Source: Xiphias gladius
Lineage: Eukaryota; Chordata; Actinopteri; Istiophoriformes; Xiphiidae
Assembly (NCBI RefSeq): GCF_016859285.1
Contig: NC_053413.1
Coordinates: 14,837,501 to 14,901,500, forward strand
Direction: 5' to 3'
DNA: 64,000 bases
Part shown: positions 60,965-64,000 of the stretch, one piece after another
How positions within the stretch are numbered: position 1 is the stretch's first letter
Layout of the letters: each line of letters opens with the position of its first letter
The notes under the pieces: model-generated
What the model was told of the DNA's origin: nothing
The model's input: only the letters and a program-made list of their open reading frames with translations
Databases searched by the model: none
Made by a program: the position numbers and the translations under genes

Positions 60965-63869
60965 CCTTTTCCCAGACACACTCACTTTTTGCTTTTCTGT
61001 ATCTCTCTGATAGACATCACCCTTTCACCAATGATCTGGGACGATGTTACTGGCCTTGATCCCATAACCTTCTGTTCTCCTGGAATTAGGCCCCGTGTTT
61101 TTTTGCCAAGACAACTCATAGTGGATGGACTACTTTCCCCGCCACTCTACTAGTCTGAAAACTGACGTCTCTACTGACAGCCTAATCCCTTTGTTTGCTC
61201 TACCATTGGCCAGTAAGGTGTTGCAGATGCCAGCAATTTTTTAATGTGATATATTCTGTTCTGATGCAGGCTTCAGTTCATTCTGATCGCTGAGCTACAT
61301 CAGGAAAGAATATATATGCTATAGCTCATATTCAAATAATAAAAAAATAAAATAAAAAAAAAACCCAAATAATGGACTGCAAATTGACAATAAGGCACCA
61401 GGGACTTGTACAAAAAGACTTTTATCTCCCAGAAAGGACGTTAAATATCAGAGTTTATTTTCTAGCTCTTCTTGTTATTTTCTGTACCTGGGGACAGGTA
61501 AAGGGAGGCTCATTCTTGTTTATTTTGACCCAGATTTGGTCTCTCATTCGGTGATTGTTTGAACAATTGTAACTATTTGGAAAGCAGGGGCACTAAGAGA
61601 AAAAATCTGCAAATTACAATTCAAGAAAATGTGTCATATCAGTGACACACTTGTGTAGATCTGAGAGGATTTGGGTTGATCTACACATTTTTATTCAAGT
61701 TTCTATTAGAGACTAGGAGATTGTTTTTGGATTTCAACTTTTGATACAGAAGGGAATGTATGAAGGGTGGTGCATCTCATCAGTCGGACCTACACTGTAC
61801 AGAGATGGCTTAGAGAGACTGATATTTAGCTGTAGTCATTGTTTCTTTTCTTTTTTTTATATGCTGCCAAGAAAATATGCTGATGTTGAAATATAACCAC
61901 CAAAACCAAGGGGGATTCTGCTTGGTCTTTTGTTATTTTATTTTATAAATTAGCTATTAAAGACATTAATGTTGTAGTTAAAAACCCAAACTGATATTAA
62001 AATAAATATTTGAAAGTCTCATGTAATAGGAGCAGCACCCCAGAATCAACTGCAACAAATTATAGTGCAGAAGTTCTTTGTACTGTGGATGGAAACAAAA
62101 GGAACACACCACATTTAAAGAAAAAGATCATTCTGAATTTTTTCTGAAAATGTTGTGGCAGTAAGGCTGATTCGGATTCTTAATTTCATGCTTTTAGGAT
62201 ATTCTTACTCAAGCTGTAAAACATCTTTTCATTTTCCTGCTAGGGATGCATTTTAGATTGCCTGGTGTACTGGTCATGTGTTGTACCTCAGAGACTACAT
62301 TGTCTTCTAAATGAAACAGGACAATGGTTGTATAAGGATGAGAGATTCTAAGGACTTTAAACCAGTCCCTTAACAGGCAGGACAATGGAGGTGGGATCTG
62401 CACAGACAAAGTCTGAAGCACATGGTTGTTGTTACAGCTTTTTAATGAGAGGCAGCAATTCACCTTTTTTCCTTTGGAGTAAGCAGGTGTCGCCATTTCA
62501 CACAGTTCTTTATGTGGACAGTTGGTGGTGGTAATGTGTCTTAAAACACAACAGTTCCCCAATAAACGAGGAGAAGAAGAAGACCATTTATCAATGTAAC
62601 TAACAGGTTACAAAGCGGGTTTCAAAATACTCACATAAGCTTTGCAAATGTTTACCGAGGTAGGAAATGCTGTCAGTATGTTAGACTCTACAGATTAAGA
62701 AGTCACTTCACAATTAACCTTACAGTTGTTGCAGTTAGTTCTGCTGAGAAGCTGCTTCCTTGTTAAAAGTGCAAGAGATGTGCACTGCCACTTTGCTAAT
62801 ATCAGAATAAGCTGTGAGGTAAAATGTCCGCTTGAATCACATGCTATTCAAATACACGTTTGATTACAGAAATTAAATTCATGTTTTATTTTCCCTTTGA
62901 GATGAGGGCCCCTACTGACAATAGTTACAGTGTCTGTACGGGGCAACGGTCAGAGTTGAAAGAAAAGGACTTGCAGCTGTACAAGCAGATGAGGACACTG
63001 ACTCCGTTTCACTCCCCTTGCTATGTGGATACTACAGTACATGAAGGGCATTCATTCACCACCTGTTTTTTGTGCGTGTGTGTGCAATGGACAAAGAGCG
63101 GGTGAGGAGAAATATGCTGACAAAGGGGGTGTACTGAACACATTTCCCCCATTAATCAAAAAAAAAAAAAAAAAAAAAATGGAACTCTGTTGCCCTGATT
63201 GGGCATTTCACACACAGAACATCGTGCCAAACAATTTTGCATTTTTTGCGTGGTAGCATCTCGAATTTAAATTTGAGATTGTTCCACGTACAAAATCACA
63301 GGTCAAAATGTTAACTTCAAATCAGTGAACTACTCAAAATTGTTATGGGTAGCTTACACTTGTATGCTTGTTTTAGTGTTTTGCAAATTTTGGAGCTCGT
63401 AGGAGGTAAACCCTTTTAAAATCCGGCATTTCATATAAGACTTAAATTTAATGGCCAGTGCTGAAAGGTTAATGAGGGTACCAAGACAACAGCCTCAGAC
63501 TTGGTTTGTTTGACGGGTTGCATATTTCATAAGAAGGATGATGACCCTAGTCATCCATTGACCTTTCAGCTAGTTCTCAGAATGAAGTCAATGGAAGTTA
63601 ATATGTGATCAGTTAGCCATCAGGGCACTCCATTGATTTAACACAGTCTTTGAAAACAGTTGTATAACATCCTCCGTGGCTCTGGAAGAGCTTGTCAAAG
63701 TTTGAAAAAATAACCCTAATCATGTCATCAGGGTTATTTATTATGGGCTTGAGTTTTGAAAATAGGAAGACTAGAAGTGTGGGGTTTGAAAGAAGTGAGC
63801 TTTTAGTAGGGTGGGGTTTTTGAAAGATGCTATTGAGTTGCATCATGGGAAAAGTAGGATCCTATGCTT
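60965..63869. other. Ubxn7 3' untranslated region and downstream spacer
   Basis: Candidate plus-strand AATAAA-type signals are at about 61338-61350 and 61999-62004, giving a 3' untranslated region of roughly 0.4-1.05 kb. The rest has no coding exon that I recognise. A poly-A run lies at 63158-63179. Confidence 0.5.
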
Positions 63870-64000
63870 TTATGCCTCTGCGCTGACGACAGCCGTGGCC
63901 GGAGGCGTCATGTTTTCGGGTTTTTCGTCCCATTCTCGTGAACGCGATATCTCAGAAATGCCTCGAGGGACTTTCATCAAATTGGGCCCAAACGTTCGCT
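63870..64000 (+). repeat. Dispersed fish repeat, cut by the window edge
   Basis: A block with GTGGCCGGAGGCGTCATGTT, TCGTGAACGCGATATCTCAG and CCTCGAGGGACTTTCATCAA matches from memory a repeat found in very many teleost genomes. It is CG-rich against its surroundings. The class is unknown to me and the right end is outside the window. Confidence 0.6.

Noticed and set aside
1-64000. CRISPR array, operon structure, ribosomal or transfer RNA genes
   Set aside because: I saw no regularly spaced direct repeats, no rRNA-like block and no cloverleaf with A and B boxes. The gene structure is typical of a vertebrate nucleus.
1-64000. Retroviral or other virus-like insertions
   Set aside because: I found no paired long terminal repeats and no capsid, polymerase or envelope motifs. 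The mobile elements recognised are plain DNA transposons or unclassified short repeats.

Overview
The window is nuclear DNA of a ray-finned fish, probably a percomorph teleost. The protein-coding genes are split by short GT-AG introns, the intergenic DNA is AT-rich with many microsatellites, and small cut-and-paste DNA transposons of types common in fish (Tc1-like copies and several MITE-like elements) lie in introns and spacers. Nothing bacterial, organellar or CRISPR-like is present. Exon boundaries below were joined by hand, checking reading phase across each junction; they are predictions without transcript support.

Layout. 1-1.8 kb: no gene recognised. 1.8-5.7 kb (+): alanine-glyoxylate aminotransferase (agxt), 11 exons. 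6.2-9.6 kb (+): a stand-alone nitrobindin-domain protein related to the C-terminal half of THAP4. 11.8-20.2 kb (-): the BCL-2 family member bok, whose last intron holds a decayed Tc1-like transposon and whose next intron holds a MITE-like element with TTAA ends. 20.2-26.7 kb: intergenic, with a CpG-rich block that is probably the bok promoter. 26.7-28.7 kb (+): elovl1, a very-long-chain fatty acid elongase. 30.8-33.5 kb (-): cdc20, the mitotic APC/C activator. 36.4-40.1 kb (-): an unfamiliar 236-residue type I membrane protein with an MHC class I alpha2-like domain but no alpha3 immunoglobulin domain. 40.2-44.1 kb: repeat-rich spacer. 44.1-48.6 kb (+): ppp1r7 (SDS22). 52.2-61.0 kb (+): ubxn7, an adaptor of p97 and ubiquitin ligases. 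61-64 kb: spacer ending in a dispersed repeat cut by the window edge.

The genes are ordinary independent vertebrate loci, not an operon. agxt, the nitrobindin gene, bok and ppp1r7 have human counterparts on 2q37.3; elovl1 and cdc20 are a convergent pair on human 1p34.2; UBXN7 is on 3q29. The window is therefore a fish-specific junction of conserved blocks. The most interesting items are the MHC-fold membrane protein, the long N-terminal extension of agxt together with a weak peroxisomal tail, the cdc20 intron made largely of UG/UA/U repeats, and the pair of oppositely oriented repeats at about 40.9 and 53.5 kb that share sequence beyond their ends.
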